NCBI GenBank assembly: GCA_001464665.1 | Contig: LNDP01000023.1 | Span: 594,157-658,156, forward strand | Direction: 5' to 3' | Length of the DNA stretch: 64,000 nucleotides | Source: Acidobacteria bacterium Ga0074141 | GTDB lineage: Bacteria > Acidobacteriota > Blastocatellia > Pyrinomonadales > Pyrinomonadaceae | Part shown: positions 8,044 through 17,145 of the stretch, one piece after another | Layout: each line of letters begins with the position of its first letter | How positions within the stretch are numbered: the first letter of the stretch is position 1 | Translations under genes and position numbers: made by a program | Notes under the pieces: generated by a model | What the model was told of the DNA's origin: nothing | Databases searched by the model: none | Seen by the model: only the letters and a program-made list of their open reading frames with translations

Positions 8044-8965
8044 TGATGACGGCTTTTGTGCCGGTGAGTTCGGAAAAGTCTTTGGTGTAAACTGCCTCGA
8101 CCTTGCGGATCGGATTGAGCGTATCGACGAGGTCCTGTGCGGTGACGAAGCCGGTCTCGACGTGGGCGATGGCCACCTTGCGAATGTGGCCCGCCGTGCC
8201 GAGAAGATCGGCAACGAGCTGAAGGTATTGCGACTTGGTCTCGACCGGCATCCCGAGCGTCCCGGCCCGCATTGCGTCGAGCTCCGGCCAAAAATCACTG
8301 CCCTCGCGAAGCCACTCTTCCTTCCACATTAGCTGCTCCGGATAGCCGGTTCTCGAAGCGGTCCGTGACGGCGGCAGGCGAAGAAAAAGAAGGTCGGTGC
8401 GGCTCTCGGCGATGAATTCCTTTACCCGCTGATTTTGGCAGGTGTTCGTCTGGCCGTTATTGACCGGCGCCGGGAGAGCATTCCAGAAACGGCGGAATGC
8501 GTTCGAGAGCGGTTGCCGCAGATCGCCGTTATCGTCATTAAATGAGCGGGCGTAGTCGCCGACCGCCATAACGAGGCTCGAAACGATCGCGAAGGCAAAC
8601 GGCGATTCGAGCCGGTCGATATTTCTCCGGGCATTGTCGAACCACCACGAATCCGTCTCGCTGAACCAGGTGCGAAGTGCGGGGTTGCGAAGCCGATGGC
8701 CGGGGATATAAATGTCCTCGAGGACCGTGTTCAGATCCTCGTCGGAAAGCCGTTCGTTGTTGTTCTGAATCGCAGCGACAGAACGCGTCCATGCCGAGCG
8801 GAGCACATCATTTGAAAGCACCCGAACGCCGTGGCGTTTCATATAGGTGCCAAGCAAAGGATCGGGGGCAAAAGGCATCGCCACCGAACCGAACTTGAGC
8901 CGCCGAAGGACATTCAGGTCAAAGCCAAGCCATCCGGCCGGAAGGGTCTTTGTGTGGAGCATCAT
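8033..8965 (-). CDS. uncharacterised protein, possible degenerate D12-class DNA adenine methylase fold
   Basis: A 310-aa soluble protein I cannot name firmly. Its start FGSVAMPFAPDPLLGTYMK and HGVRVLSND resembles the opening of D12-type adenine methylases (glycine-rich SAM loop, then a short strand ending in N-D). A later segment TDLLFLRLPPSRT sits where those enzymes have D-P-P-Y, but the catalytic Asp and Tyr are missing. It is followed by a tyrosine/tryptophan-rich region like their substrate lobe. If the likeness is real, the protein is inactive as a methylase and may only bind DNA or nucleotides. No partner gene is obvious, and the gene overlaps the MFS gene end-to-end. Confidence 0.6.
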   Translation of the reverse strand: MMLHTKTLPAGWLGFDLNVLRRLKFGSVAMPFAPDPLLGTYMKRHGVRVLSNDVLRSAWTRSVAAIQNNNERLSDEDLNTVLEDIYIPGHRLRNPALRTWFSETDSWWFDNARRNIDRLESPFAFAIVSSLVMAVGDYARSFNDDNGDLRQPLSNAFRRFWNALPAPVNNGQTNTCQNQRVKEFIAESRTDLLFLRLPPSRTASRTGYPEQLMWKEEWLREGSDFWPELDAMRAGTLGMPVETKSQYLQLVADLLGTAGHIRKVAIAHVETGFVTAQDLVDTLNPIRKVEAVYTKDFSELTGTKAVIITA

Positions 8966-9019
8966 ACCGCCTATCGGAGCATCCGAACACCGAAAAGACT
9001 ACTATAACAGCCGCCGCGA

Positions 9020-9436
9020 CTATTTCGCGAAGACCTGCGAGAGGTCGTTGAACCCTTTGAACTCAAGCGCGTTCCCGCTCGGGTCCATAAAGAACATCGT
9101 CGCCTGTTCGCCGACCTCGCCCTCGAACCTGATCTTCGGCTCGATGACGAATTCGACGCCTTTTGACCGCAGCCTTTCGGCGAGTTCGCGCCACTCTGCC
9201 ATCGGCAAAACTATCCCAAAGTGCGGAACCGGGACGTGGTCTGCATCGACCTCATTACGCACCGCAACCCCGCCGCCCGCGGGCGAAAGATGCGTCACTA
9301 TCTGATGCCCATAGAGGTCGAAATCGATCCACGTCTCCGAACTTCTGCCCTCAGGACAGCCGAGCACGCCGCCGTAAAACTCGCGTGCGGCCGCTAAATC
9401 ATCGACCGGAAATGCAAGGTGAAAAATGGTTGCCAT
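9020..9436 (-). CDS. VOC (glyoxalase/bleomycin resistance) family protein
   Basis: A 138-aa protein with two beta-alpha-beta-beta-beta units. It opens with [18 protein letters not shown], where the His at residue 6 is the usual first metal ligand. The second unit has HFGIVLP near residue 72, and the protein ends with [16 protein letters not shown], where Glu is the usual last ligand. These residues suggest a metal-dependent dioxygenase or lyase of the vicinal oxygen chelate superfamily; the substrate cannot be told. The stop of the divergently expressed-looking DinB-like gene lies 18 bases upstream on the same strand, so the two may form an operon. Confidence 0.85.
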   Translation of the reverse strand: MATIFHLAFPVDDLAAAREFYGGVLGCPEGRSSETWIDFDLYGHQIVTHLSPAGGGVAVRNEVDADHVPVPHFGIVLPMAEWRELAERLRSKGVEFVIEPKIRFEGEVGEQATMFFMDPSGNALEFKGFNDLSQVFAK

Positions 9437-9454
9437 ATGCTTCTTAATCCGGCA

Positions 9455-9940
9455 TTATGCCGGCAAAACTCTCTTCGTCATTTGCCTGATCGCACCAAAG
9501 TGATAAGCCGAATGGGCGATGATCGCCATCGCCTCGCCGATGCGGTCCGGCTTCCATTCTTCGACCGCCGCAAGTCTTTCCACCGCCGAGCGATACGAAC
9601 GCTCGACGCTTGAACGAAGAGCCGCCCATTCGTCCTCGTTGACCGTCTCGATCAGCCAACTGTCTTCCCAATTGACCGGTGCCGTCCGCCCCTCGATGAA
9701 CTCGATCAGGCGATCGACGTAGAATTTCAGGTGCTCGGTGTGAGCCGCGATCGTCGAGCCCTCAAACGCAAATGACGCATGATCGGCGCTTACGGAGCCG
9801 AGCGTCGAGAGCACCCCGACGCCGCGATCGAGATAGATACTGCCCTCGTCGCCGGGGGAGCCTTCAAAGGTTTCGCGAAGCACCAAGAGAAGGTCGCGGA
9901 CAAGGTCCTCACCGCTGATATTGTATTTTGCCTCGTTCAT
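9455..9940 (-). CDS. DinB-like four-helix-bundle protein
   Basis: A 161-aa, mostly helical protein. It has histidines in AAHTEHLKFYVDRL near residue 67 and in HSAYHFGAIRQM near 144, the spacing of the metal-binding triad of DinB/YfiT-type proteins. Relatives include thiol (bacillithiol or mycothiol) transferases and many uncharacterised proteins. The cytoplasm is its likely location. It is divergent from the methyltransferase gene with only about 23 bases between the start codons, so the two promoters must overlap. Confidence 0.78.
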   Translation of the reverse strand: MNEAKYNISGEDLVRDLLLVLRETFEGSPGDEGSIYLDRGVGVLSTLGSVSADHASFAFEGSTIAAHTEHLKFYVDRLIEFIEGRTAPVNWEDSWLIETVNEDEWAALRSSVERSYRSAVERLAAVEEWKPDRIGEAMAIIAHSAYHFGAIRQMTKRVLPA

Positions 9941-9963
9941 CTATACTTATTTGTTCAACCATC

Positions 9964-11142
9964 GTGAACGAAAGGATAACAGAATTTACCGAAGCCTTTG
10001 CCGAAGCACTCGAGGCAGGCACCTTCGTCAAGCTTACACTTGGGAATTATAAGGGCACGGACGAACATCTGCAAAAGATCTTCCTCCGCCGTATAACGAC
10101 CCGCAAGGGCGAGCGAATGCTCTTCCAGTATCGCTTCGATATGCGCGACGTCGTAAAGAACTATGACCTCACCGCAGCCCGCGAGCGGCTCGAGAAATAT
10201 CTCGGCTCGGGTTTTCGAAACGCTCACCTATTTACTACCGAGGCCGATCTGCAGCTCGACATCGGCAAGCGGAACGCAAGGCTGAACAAAGGCAAGCCGA
10301 CCTTCCGTACGCTCCCGCAAAGGCGGCACGACCGCGAGAAAGATCACCTTATTGACCCGGGCTCCGAATACCTGAGAGCACTTGGCATCTCAACCGAAGA
10401 CGGAAAAATACGCTCCGATCAACGTGATAAATGGAAGCAGATCAACAAGTTCGTTGAGGTGGTTGACGGCCTGATCGAGCGCTCGGGCCTAAAAGGAAAA
10501 AGCGAGATATCGGCGGTCGATATGGGCTGCGGCAAGGGTTATCTGACCTTTGCACTCTACGATCATCTTGTAAACAACCGCGGCATCGTGGCGTCGATCA
10601 CGGGCATCGACCGCCGGGCTGACCTAATGGAAACCTGCGATGGGGTCGCGAAAGCCTGCGATTTTGAGGGGCTCGCGTTCCGCGTCGGCGACATTGCGGG
10701 GGCCGAGATCGGGCGGCCAGACATCGTCATCGCACTTCACGCCTGCGATACGGCGACCGACGATGCACTCGCTAAGGGAGTCGCGGCCGAGGCGAGTATT
10801 ATCGTCGCTGCCCCTTGTTGTCACCAACAGGTGCGGAAGCAACTCCGCCCGCCGGACGAACTTGCCGACATATTGAAGCATCCGGTCCTTCTCGAGCGAA
10901 CGGCCGAAACCCTGACCGACGGCCTCCGCTCGATGCTGCTTGAAAGCCGCGGCTATGCGACAAAGCTTTTCGAGTTCGTCGCCACCGAACACACGCCGAA
11001 AAACAATATGCTTGTCGCCGTAAAAGAACGCGAGCCCTCGCCCCATATGGCCGAGGCCGCCCGCGACCTGATGCGCCGCTACGGCATCGAGCAGCAAAGC
11101 TTAGCGGCCGCACTCGGGACCGAGAGCCAGCCCTCTATTTAA
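9964..11142 (+). CDS. class I SAM-dependent methyltransferase (Methyltransf_32-like)
   Basis: A 392-aa protein. The first 150 residues form a basic region with KGERMLFQYRFD and RRHDREKDHLI, which may bind RNA. The SAM-binding motif VDMGCGKGYLTF lies near residue 180, motif II around GIDRR near 215, and APCCHQQVRKQL near 290, which is typical of the PF13679 group. Members are linked to RNA modification or are uncharacterised. Only alternative starts are available; GTG at 9964 gives the best protein start, and a TTG at 9928 would overlap the divergent gene's start. No ribosome site is visible, so a leaderless message is likely. The 3' end overlaps the convergent gene by 8 bases. Confidence 0.8.
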   Translation: MNERITEFTEAFAEALEAGTFVKLTLGNYKGTDEHLQKIFLRRITTRKGERMLFQYRFDMRDVVKNYDLTAARERLEKYLGSGFRNAHLFTTEADLQLDIGKRNARLNKGKPTFRTLPQRRHDREKDHLIDPGSEYLRALGISTEDGKIRSDQRDKWKQINKFVEVVDGLIERSGLKGKSEISAVDMGCGKGYLTFALYDHLVNNRGIVASITGIDRRADLMETCDGVAKACDFEGLAFRVGDIAGAEIGRPDIVIALHACDTATDDALAKGVAAEASIIVAAPCCHQQVRKQLRPPDELADILKHPVLLERTAETLTDGLRSMLLESRGYATKLFEFVATEHTPKNNMLVAVKEREPSPHMAEAARDLMRRYGIEQQSLAAALGTESQPSI

Positions 11143-11677
11143 TGAGCTTGAAAGAGGGAAAAACGATCTCGTCGATCGGCCGTCCTGTCCCGGCAAGCGT
11201 GATGCAGAAGATCGCATAGACCTCACGGCCGCTGTTCGCGATCCAAAACCGGCCACGGACGTCGCCCGCCGTGAACGACTGGTCATAACCGGGCAAGCCG
11301 GCATAGGTCATTTTCTTTTCTTCACCCATTTTGAACTTCGTCGGGTCTAAGAGGCCGGATTTGTCGATTTTCAGTTCTTCGACGATCCCGTCGCGAAATC
11401 CGCGGAAGAAGATCAGCAGGTCCGCCTCGGCGTCCTTCTCGCTGATCGCGACGTCCGACTGACGGGTAAAGACGACGACACCTGCGGTCGAAGCTGCGGT
11501 ATACAAGGGATAGCCCTCGGACGTGTCAAGCTCGGGCTCCGCCGGCATCGCGAGCGAAACCTTACCGTCGAGAACGGTATAGACCTTCCAGCCTTCGGGC
11601 AGTTTGGCCTGTGCATTGAGCGAAACGGCGATTCCGAGCAGAAGCGCCAGTGCTGCGAAAAGTTTTGTTGCTTTCAT
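11135..11677 (-). CDS. secreted protein of unknown function
   Basis: A 180-aa protein. The signal peptide MKATKLFAALALLLGIAVSLNAQA ends at an Ala-x-Ala site. The mature part starts LPEGWKVYTVLDGKVSLAMP, a pattern seen in small periplasmic proteins that recognise or shield a cargo. A glycine-aromatic segment, YAGLPGYDQSF, lies near residue 125. I chose the ATG at 11677 for the signal peptide; upstream in-frame ATGs extend the ORF but add non-signal sequence. No function is recognised. An intrinsic terminator separates it from the next minus-strand gene upstream. Confidence 0.7.
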   Translation of the reverse strand: MKATKLFAALALLLGIAVSLNAQAKLPEGWKVYTVLDGKVSLAMPAEPELDTSEGYPLYTAASTAGVVVFTRQSDVAISEKDAEADLLIFFRGFRDGIVEELKIDKSGLLDPTKFKMGEEKKMTYAGLPGYDQSFTAGDVRGRFWIANSGREVYAIFCITLAGTGRPIDEIVFPSFKLIK

Positions 11678-11745
11678 TTGGGTGGCGTCGAGCATGGTGC
11701 CCGGCCGTAAGCGGATGATAGCCGAAACCACACTCGCACGCAATA

Positions 11746-11775
11746 GAAAAGGCCCGGGCTTTCGACCGGGCCGTT
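11746..11775 (-). terminator. intrinsic terminator
   Basis: GGCCCGG (11751-11757) and CCGGGCC (11766-11772) pair perfectly. On the minus strand the stem is followed by TTTTC. It lies 25 bases after the stop of the gene at 11800-12429. On the plus strand there is also a T-rich stretch after the stem. Confidence 0.75.
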
Positions 11776-11799
11776 ACGGTTTTTTATGGGATGCGAGTC

Positions 11800-12429
11800 T
11801 TAGAACGAAAAGCCGAAAACGTTGGCATTGCCGATGTTAAATCCTTCGACAAACGCATCCGTTTCAAACACGGCGTTCAATGCACCCGCTGCTTCCTGCC
11901 GAAGCGTTACGCCAACGCCGGCGATCGAGATAAACTGCCCGCTCGCCGAGACCTGTGCATTGCTTAGATCCAGGTTAAAAAGTGGAATACGACCGACTAC
12001 CGACCCATTGGCCGAAGCGAGACCGGTGATGATGGGCTGTGCACCGGTCGTGTCGATCGCAAACCTTTCGATCTTCACTGCCGCGGAGCCTCGTTCAAAA
12101 ATAAGGCCGCTCGAGTGAAGGATCTCGCCCCGGAGCGTTGTACCGTCGATGGTCGCTCCCGTGATCGGAAATGAAGCGACGCCGCGGCGGATACGGATCC
12201 GCGAGGACGACATCACCTCGATATTCAAAGACTGGGCCGCGAGGATGAACCCGTTGCTCAGGCGGACGTTCGTCAAACCGGTCGCAAGATTGATCTGTCC
12301 GTCGAAATTACCGACGGCTTCATGCTTGGTGGTCGAGTTTGGGTCGAAGCCCTCTTCGGATTTCTGTGCGTTTACTGCCGAAATGGCAAGCACAATTGAA
12401 AAAACGGCAAGAGATGTTTTTTTGATCAT
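11800..12429 (-). CDS. secreted beta-rich protein of unknown function
   Basis: A 209-aa protein with a clear signal peptide, MIKKTSLAVFSIVLAISAVNAQ, and a strong ribosome site (AAGGGGGAACT) just upstream of ATG. The mature protein is made of short alternating hydrophobic strands with many Gly, Ser and Thr residues (for example INLATGLTNVRLSNG and GVGVTLRQEAAGALNAV), suggesting a beta-helix or beta-barrel-like fold. No cysteine or catalytic motif is seen. The family is not recognised. It ends in an aromatic GFSF, which may be an outer-membrane-type C-terminus, though that is weak evidence. Confidence 0.72.
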   Translation of the reverse strand: MIKKTSLAVFSIVLAISAVNAQKSEEGFDPNSTTKHEAVGNFDGQINLATGLTNVRLSNGFILAAQSLNIEVMSSSRIRIRRGVASFPITGATIDGTTLRGEILHSSGLIFERGSAAVKIERFAIDTTGAQPIITGLASANGSVVGRIPLFNLDLSNAQVSASGQFISIAGVGVTLRQEAAGALNAVFETDAFVEGFNIGNANVFGFSF

Positions 12430-12567
12430 AGTTCCCCCTTGAAGGTTTGGTATTTACTGTTCTTGACCTTTTTCGCCGAGGCGTCGTGACCGGATTCACT
12501 CTCTCGGGACTGTTTCATCTGATTTCGCAGCGAATTCTGCCGCACTTCGGACGATGCCCGGTTTTCG

Positions 12568-12597
12568 TTGACAAATCGGCCCATCGGCGGGTATCCT
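12568..12597 (+). promoter_or_regulatory. promoter of rpmE
   Basis: TTGACA at 12568-12573 and TATCCT at 12592-12597 are separated by 18 bases. The predicted start lies about 30 bases before the rpmE ATG. Confidence 0.6.
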
Positions 12598-12632
12598 TAA
12601 TGTTTGTCTTTATTAATAGGCAGGAAACCGCA

Positions 12633-12854
12633 ATGAAACCTGAAATACATCCGAAATACGACGAGATAACGGTCGCGTGTGCCTGTGGGCATTCTTTCAA
12701 AACGCGGTCCACGATGGGCGAGGAACTCCACATAGAAATTTGCTCGGAGTGCCACCCGTTCTTTACCGGCAAGCAGAAGCTTGTTGATACGGCCGGACGC
12801 GTTGACCGCTTTAACAAGCGTTACGCCCGCGGGGCAGCACCGGCCGCGAGCTAA
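12633..12854 (+). CDS. rpmE: 50S ribosomal protein bL31
   Basis: A 73-aa ribosomal protein starting [19 protein letters not shown]. It has the zinc-type cysteines CAC near residue 16 and [13 protein letters not shown] near 37, and the family end RVDRFNKRY, so it is the zinc-binding (type A) form. CAGGAAA precedes the ATG. The open frame extends 62 codons upstream but without ribosomal-protein content, so that part is non-coding. The order rpmE, DUF1385, prfA found here is common in many bacteria. Confidence 0.95.
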   Translation: MKPEIHPKYDEITVACACGHSFKTRSTMGEELHIEICSECHPFFTGKQKLVDTAGRVDRFNKRYARGAAPAAS

Positions 12855-13027
12855 AAGGCGAAGGTAAAGCTCTGGAGAACCCGAGAAAACACCTTTACTA
12901 GAATATCATCGACCGACGCCCGTTCGCGCCGAGAGCTTTTCGTGTGGCCACCCGCACCTAAAGCAGGCATAAAAGAACCGGGCGTCGTTTTCGTTTGCGG
13001 CCGGCTCAACGTCCGGAGGAGAGCAGT

Positions 13028-14170
13028 ATGAAAAGCAAGAAAGCGTTCGCTCGCAGGCTGACCCGTTTCATCCATACCGTTTTTGCGGTGGAGCGAGACC
13101 TGATCGTTGGCGGCCAGGCCGTTATGGAAGGCGTGATGATGCGTACGCCCTCGGCCTATGCGATCGCGTGCCGCAAGCAGGACGGCACCATAATCACGAC
13201 CGCCGAGAGTTTGCCAAAGTGGAGCGACAAGTACAAGTGGCTCAACATTCCGGTGCTCCGCGGCGGTGCGACGCTTATCCAGACGATGGCTCTCGGCATC
13301 AAGGCGTTGAACTTCTCGGCGAAGGTCTTTGAAGATGACGAGCGGGCGCAGGAAGAGCTGACGAAAGAAAAGGCGTTTGAGCTTGAGGCGGCATTGGCCG
13401 AGGGAACGACCGACGAGAACTTCACAAAATCCGGTGCCAAGGTCGTAATGCCGAAAAAGCAAGCGAAAGAAAGCGGAGGAAGTTCCGCCAGCACGATCGG
13501 TTCGCTCATCTTCGCCCTCGGCTTCAACATCCTTCTTTTCGTCGTCGCACCGCTGCTGCTTACGAACGTAGCGTTCATCGCCTTCGGCTGGGCCGAAGCT
13601 CCGGTCATTCCGCCGGATGCAGGTTGGTGGACGAATATTTACGCCTACATTTGGGAAACGAAGCCGCACTCCTGGATCGCCTTCAACCTGGTAGATGGCA
13701 TTGTCCGCATGGTCTTTTTTGTTGCGATGATCTGGTCGATGTCTTACATGCGAGACATCCGCCGCGTCTTCGAGTACCACGGAGCCGAACACAAGACAGT
13801 CTATGCCTGGGAGAAAGGGCTTGACCTTACGCCGGCGAACGCAACCGTGCAACGGCGTCAGCATCCCCGCTGCGGAACGTCGTTCCTGATGGTCGTAATG
13901 CTCGTCTCGATCGTGCTTTTCTCGGTGATCGCCTTTGAGCAGACGTGGCTGAACCTGGTCGTCAGGATCGCTCTGATGCCGCTCGTCGCCGGGCTTTCAT
14001 ATGAGGTGATCCGTTACGCAGCGAAGAAAGAATCGGGCCCGATCTTTAAGTTCATGACGCTGCCGGGCATTTGGCTGCAGAACATCACGACGCAGGAACC
14101 GGACGATGAACAGCTCGAGGTCGCAATTACTGCGCTCAACGAATCGCTGAAGCTCGAACCCGCTACTTGA
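13028..14170 (+). CDS. DUF1385 (YqhQ-like) membrane protein
   Basis: A 380-aa protein. The N-terminal core [15 protein letters not shown] near residue 27 is the family signature. Four or so transmembrane helices follow: about 160-185 ([21 protein letters not shown]), 215-235, 285-310 and 315-335. The segment [13 protein letters not shown] near residue 252 and PRCGTSFL near 280 are also family hallmarks, with His and Cys residues that could bind a metal or cofactor. The biochemical role is unknown. I chose ATG 13028 because GGAGGAG lies 6 bases upstream. The gene sits between rpmE and prfA as in many genomes. Confidence 0.92.
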   Translation: MKSKKAFARRLTRFIHTVFAVERDLIVGGQAVMEGVMMRTPSAYAIACRKQDGTIITTAESLPKWSDKYKWLNIPVLRGGATLIQTMALGIKALNFSAKVFEDDERAQEELTKEKAFELEAALAEGTTDENFTKSGAKVVMPKKQAKESGGSSASTIGSLIFALGFNILLFVVAPLLLTNVAFIAFGWAEAPVIPPDAGWWTNIYAYIWETKPHSWIAFNLVDGIVRMVFFVAMIWSMSYMRDIRRVFEYHGAEHKTVYAWEKGLDLTPANATVQRRQHPRCGTSFLMVVMLVSIVLFSVIAFEQTWLNLVVRIALMPLVAGLSYEVIRYAAKKESGPIFKFMTLPGIWLQNITTQEPDDEQLEVAITALNESLKLEPAT

Positions 14171-14181
14171 AATTAGCCTCT

Positions 14182-14264
14182 GAGGCCACCGAGTAGATAC
14201 ACCGAGTAGATAACCAGTGCATTCGTCTAGTATCTTCTCTGCGAACTCTGTGACCTCTGTGGCA
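14182..14264. repeat. imperfect inverted CACAGAG-type intergenic repeat
   Basis: The right half (14231-14264) contains CTCTGCGAACTCTGTGACCTCTGTGGC, a near-periodic unit of about 9 bases. The left half (14182-14212) carries the degenerate complement, CCACCGAG...CACCGAG, so the region could fold as a long imperfect hairpin. It fills the gap between the DUF1385 gene and prfA and ends 8 bases before the prfA start. Confidence 0.6.
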
Positions 14265-14272
14265 GAAATCTT

Positions 14273-15346
14273 ATGCTTGAAAAGCTTGTACAGATCGAAA
14301 AGAGCTACGAAGAGCTGACCGAACAGATCTCGTCGCCCGAGTTCATGTCGGATATGCAGCAGTATGCGAAGCTGATGAAACAGCACCGCATGCTCGGCGA
14401 GATCGTAGAGAAATACCGCGAGGTAAAGAAGCTGAGCGAAGGCCTCGCCGGGGCCAAAGAGCTTGCCGAGACCGCCGATGACGAAGAGATGCGGGCAATG
14501 GCCGAGCTCGAGATCGCCGAGATCGAAGAAAAACTCCCGCCCGCCGAGGAAGAATTGAAGTTTCTCCTTCTCCCGAAAGATCCGAACGACGAAAAGAACG
14601 TAATTCTAGAGATCCGTGCCGGGACGGGCGGCGACGAAGCCACGCTTTTCGCCGCGGAAATGCTCCGAATGTATGCACGCTATGCCGAGCGGCAGGGCTG
14701 GCGGATGGAGATCATGGGAACTGCTGATACAGGCGTTGGCGGCGTAAAGGAAGCCATCGCAATGATCGAGGGCGACAACGTTTATTCAAAGCTCAAATAC
14801 GAATCCGGCGTCCACCGCGTCCAGCGCGTCCCGCAGACCGAGACCCAAGGCCGCATCCACACCTCGGCCGTGACGGTTGCCGTTCTTCCCGAGGCAGAGG
14901 AAGTTGATATTCAGGTGAACCCGAACGACCTTCGGGTCGATACGTTCTGTTCCTCGGGCCCGGGCGGGCAATCGGTAAATACGACCTATTCCGCCGTCCG
15001 GCTTACGCACTTGCCGACCGGCCTCGTCGTTTCGATGCAGGACGAAAAATCGCAGATAAAGAATCGCGAAAAAGCGATGCGTGTGCTGCGGGCACGGCTT
15101 CAGGAGATGGAGGAGCAAAAGCAGCAGGCCCTGCTCTCCGCCGAACGCAAATCGATGGTCGGCAGCGGCGACCGCTCGGAGAAGATCCGAACTTACAATT
15201 TCAAAGAGAATCGCGTTTCGGATCACCGCATCGGGTTGACCGTTTACCAGCTCGATCTTGTGATGGAAGGGCAGATCGACGAATTTGTCGAGGCTCTCAG
15301 AACTCACTATCAAACGGAAAAATTGAAGGCCGAAGCAACTGGATAG
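14273..15346 (+). CDS. prfA: peptide chain release factor 1
   Basis: A 357-aa release factor recognising UAA and UAG. It has the N-terminal coiled helices, the [10 protein letters not shown] segment near residue 118, the stop-codon recognition region [14 protein letters not shown] near residue 180 (the P-x-T tripeptide is P-Q-T), and the catalytic loop GPGGQSVN near residue 230. The length is typical of RF1. The usual prmC methyltransferase does not follow; a histidine phosphatase starts 6 bases after the stop. No strong ribosome site is visible, and the repeat element lies right before the start. Confidence 0.96.
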   Translation: MLEKLVQIEKSYEELTEQISSPEFMSDMQQYAKLMKQHRMLGEIVEKYREVKKLSEGLAGAKELAETADDEEMRAMAELEIAEIEEKLPPAEEELKFLLLPKDPNDEKNVILEIRAGTGGDEATLFAAEMLRMYARYAERQGWRMEIMGTADTGVGGVKEAIAMIEGDNVYSKLKYESGVHRVQRVPQTETQGRIHTSAVTVAVLPEAEEVDIQVNPNDLRVDTFCSSGPGGQSVNTTYSAVRLTHLPTGLVVSMQDEKSQIKNREKAMRVLRARLQEMEEQKQQALLSAERKSMVGSGDRSEKIRTYNFKENRVSDHRIGLTVYQLDLVMEGQIDEFVEALRTHYQTEKLKAEATG

Positions 15347-15352
15347 AGCAAA

Positions 15353-16009
15353 GTGGCAACCACCAGGCTATACCTGATAAGACATGGGCAATCTGCCGGA
15401 AATGCCGAAGGGCGTTTCGGCGGGCATGGCCCAACTCCGCTCTCCGATCTTGGAAAGCGGCAGGCCGAGGCGACCGCCCGGCACTTGGCTGATGAAGGTG
15501 TTTCGGCGATCTATTCGAGCGATCTTCACCGTGCGATAGAGACGGCATCGGAACTGGCACGTATCACCGATCTTGAAGTACGGCCGACCGAAGCATTTCG
15601 CGAGCGGCACGTCGGGGTCCTCGAAGGGCTGACCTTTGATGAGTCGCGCGAACATCACCCGCGGGATTACTATGCGCTCGTAAACCGCGAGGTCCATCAC
15701 GTTATCACCAAAGGCGAGAGCTATTCGCAGCTCCTCGACCGTACAAAGAAAAAGCTCTGGGACATAGTTCGCCAGCACGAAGGCGAGCGGGTCGCTATCT
15801 TTTCCCACACCGGTGCGATCTGTTTCATGACGCTACACCTGATGGGTGCGATCAATCGCCGAACGCAGCGGACGCCATGGATCGTTACCTCAAATTGCGG
15901 CATCAACCGTTTTGAGATCCGCCCGCGGCGTAACATCCGCGTCCTCGCCATCAACGACACCCGCCACCTCCTCGACATCACCGGCAACGATTCCTTCGCC
16001 GCCCGCTGA
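15353..16009 (+). CDS. histidine phosphatase superfamily protein (phosphoglycerate mutase-like)
   Basis: A 218-aa enzyme with the catalytic LIRHGQS at residues 8-14, the second Arg in SSDLHRAIET near 60, Glu in FRERHVGVLEG near 85 and the second catalytic His in IFSHTGAI near 150. It probably removes phosphate from a small molecule such as a nucleotide, cobalamin precursor or sugar phosphate; the family does not fix the substrate. It starts with GTG 6 bases after prfA, so it is probably in the prfA operon. Confidence 0.88.
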   Translation: MATTRLYLIRHGQSAGNAEGRFGGHGPTPLSDLGKRQAEATARHLADEGVSAIYSSDLHRAIETASELARITDLEVRPTEAFRERHVGVLEGLTFDESREHHPRDYYALVNREVHHVITKGESYSQLLDRTKKKLWDIVRQHEGERVAIFSHTGAICFMTLHLMGAINRRTQRTPWIVTSNCGINRFEIRPRRNIRVLAINDTRHLLDITGNDSFAAR

Positions 16010-16078
16010 TGGCCCGCCTGTTGACTCACTGGCGAAATCATCACACAATTAGGCAATTCCACTCATTGAGGTATTCCT

Positions 16079-17074
16079 ATGAAAGTTAACAGTTTTTACG
16101 CCGCGGTTTTCCTGATCGCATTTTTCTTCGTCTCGGGCGCATCGGCTCAGGACGTACGATCTGTTACCGGACTTCCGATCCCGATCGGCCAGCCGGTCAT
16201 TTGGGGCCAGATCGAATTAAAGGGGCTGAAGCCGGGCGAGCGAAAGCCCATCGTCAACGTTCTGCTGATGATCGATGGGGCCGAGCGTGCCCGGACGCAG
16301 ATAAACGACGAAGGTTATTATTATTTCCTGCAACGCGCTCGGGACGGCCAGTTCCTCGTCGTAAGCATCGGCGGCAACGAGATCGGCCGGCAAATGGTTT
16401 CGGTCGGCGGCGGCGAGCGATACGACATGGCGATCAATTGGGGCGACGGCCAACGCAGCGACTCTGCCCCCGGCGTTGTTTCGGTAAAAGATGCATACAC
16501 GGGCCGGAGCGAGGCTAACAACAAGCTATTCGATCAGGCAACCGCTGCAGCAAAGGCAAAGAAAACGGGCGAGGCGATCAAACTATTCGATCAGATCGTC
16601 GCGAAAGACCCGAAAGATTTCGTAGCCTGGACAGAGATCGGCACGCTTCATTTCGGCAACAATAAGCTCAGCGATGCCGAAAAGGCTTACACGAAAGCTC
16701 TTGAGCAGAAGCCCGATTTTGCCATCGCCTTGGTCAATCTCGGCAAGGTTCAGTTCTCACAGAACAAGAACGACGAAGCCATCGCTACGTTGACCAAGGC
16801 CGTCGAGGCCGAGCCGAACTCACCTGAGGCGAACCACTTTCTCGGCGAGGCATATCTTAAAGCTCGCAAGGGCTCGCTCGCGGTTGGTTATCTGAACAAG
16901 GCCATCGAGCTTGCCCCGATCGAAAAGGCGGAGGTTCATCTTCGGCTTGCTGCTCTTTATAATGCTGCGAATATGAAAGACCGTGCCCTCGCGGAATACA
17001 AGGCGTTTCTTGAAAAGGTAAAGGAGCATCCAGAGCGAAGTAAGATCGAACAGTTCGTAAAGGACAATTCGTAA
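16079..17074 (+). CDS. secreted TPR-repeat protein
   Basis: A 331-aa protein with a signal peptide ending SGASAQ near residue 23. A small beta domain (about 35-130) contains repeated R/K and Gly residues and YYYFLQRARDGQFLVV, similar to carboxypeptidase-regulatory or Ig-like modules. It is followed by about four to five TPR units from residue 150 (for example DFVAWTEIGTLHFGNNKLSD and PDFAIALVNLGKVQFSQNKN). It is periplasmic or outer-membrane attached, probably a scaffold. A bidirectional terminator follows, shared with the convergent receptor gene. Confidence 0.85.
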   Translation: MKVNSFYAAVFLIAFFFVSGASAQDVRSVTGLPIPIGQPVIWGQIELKGLKPGERKPIVNVLLMIDGAERARTQINDEGYYYFLQRARDGQFLVVSIGGNEIGRQMVSVGGGERYDMAINWGDGQRSDSAPGVVSVKDAYTGRSEANNKLFDQATAAAKAKKTGEAIKLFDQIVAKDPKDFVAWTEIGTLHFGNNKLSDAEKAYTKALEQKPDFAIALVNLGKVQFSQNKNDEAIATLTKAVEAEPNSPEANHFLGEAYLKARKGSLAVGYLNKAIELAPIEKAEVHLRLAALYNAANMKDRALAEYKAFLEKVKEHPERSKIEQFVKDNS

Positions 17075-17090
17075 GCATTCGCATCAACAA

Positions 17091-17130
17091 ACAAAAAAAG
17101 AGCCGGCCCGAAAGCCGGCTCTAATTTTTT
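17091..17130. terminator. bidirectional intrinsic terminator
   Basis: A perfect 9-bp stem, AGAGCCGGC (17099-17107) with GCCGGCTCT (17114-17122), is flanked by an A-run on the left and a T-run on the right. It therefore serves both the TPR gene on the plus strand and the receptor on the minus strand. Confidence 0.88.
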
Positions 17131-17145
17131 GCCTACTGCCTCGAA

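Noticed and set aside
12855-13027. Riboswitch or structured leader before the DUF1385 gene
   Set aside because: I could not match any known aptamer core, and no convincing terminator-antiterminator pair was seen.
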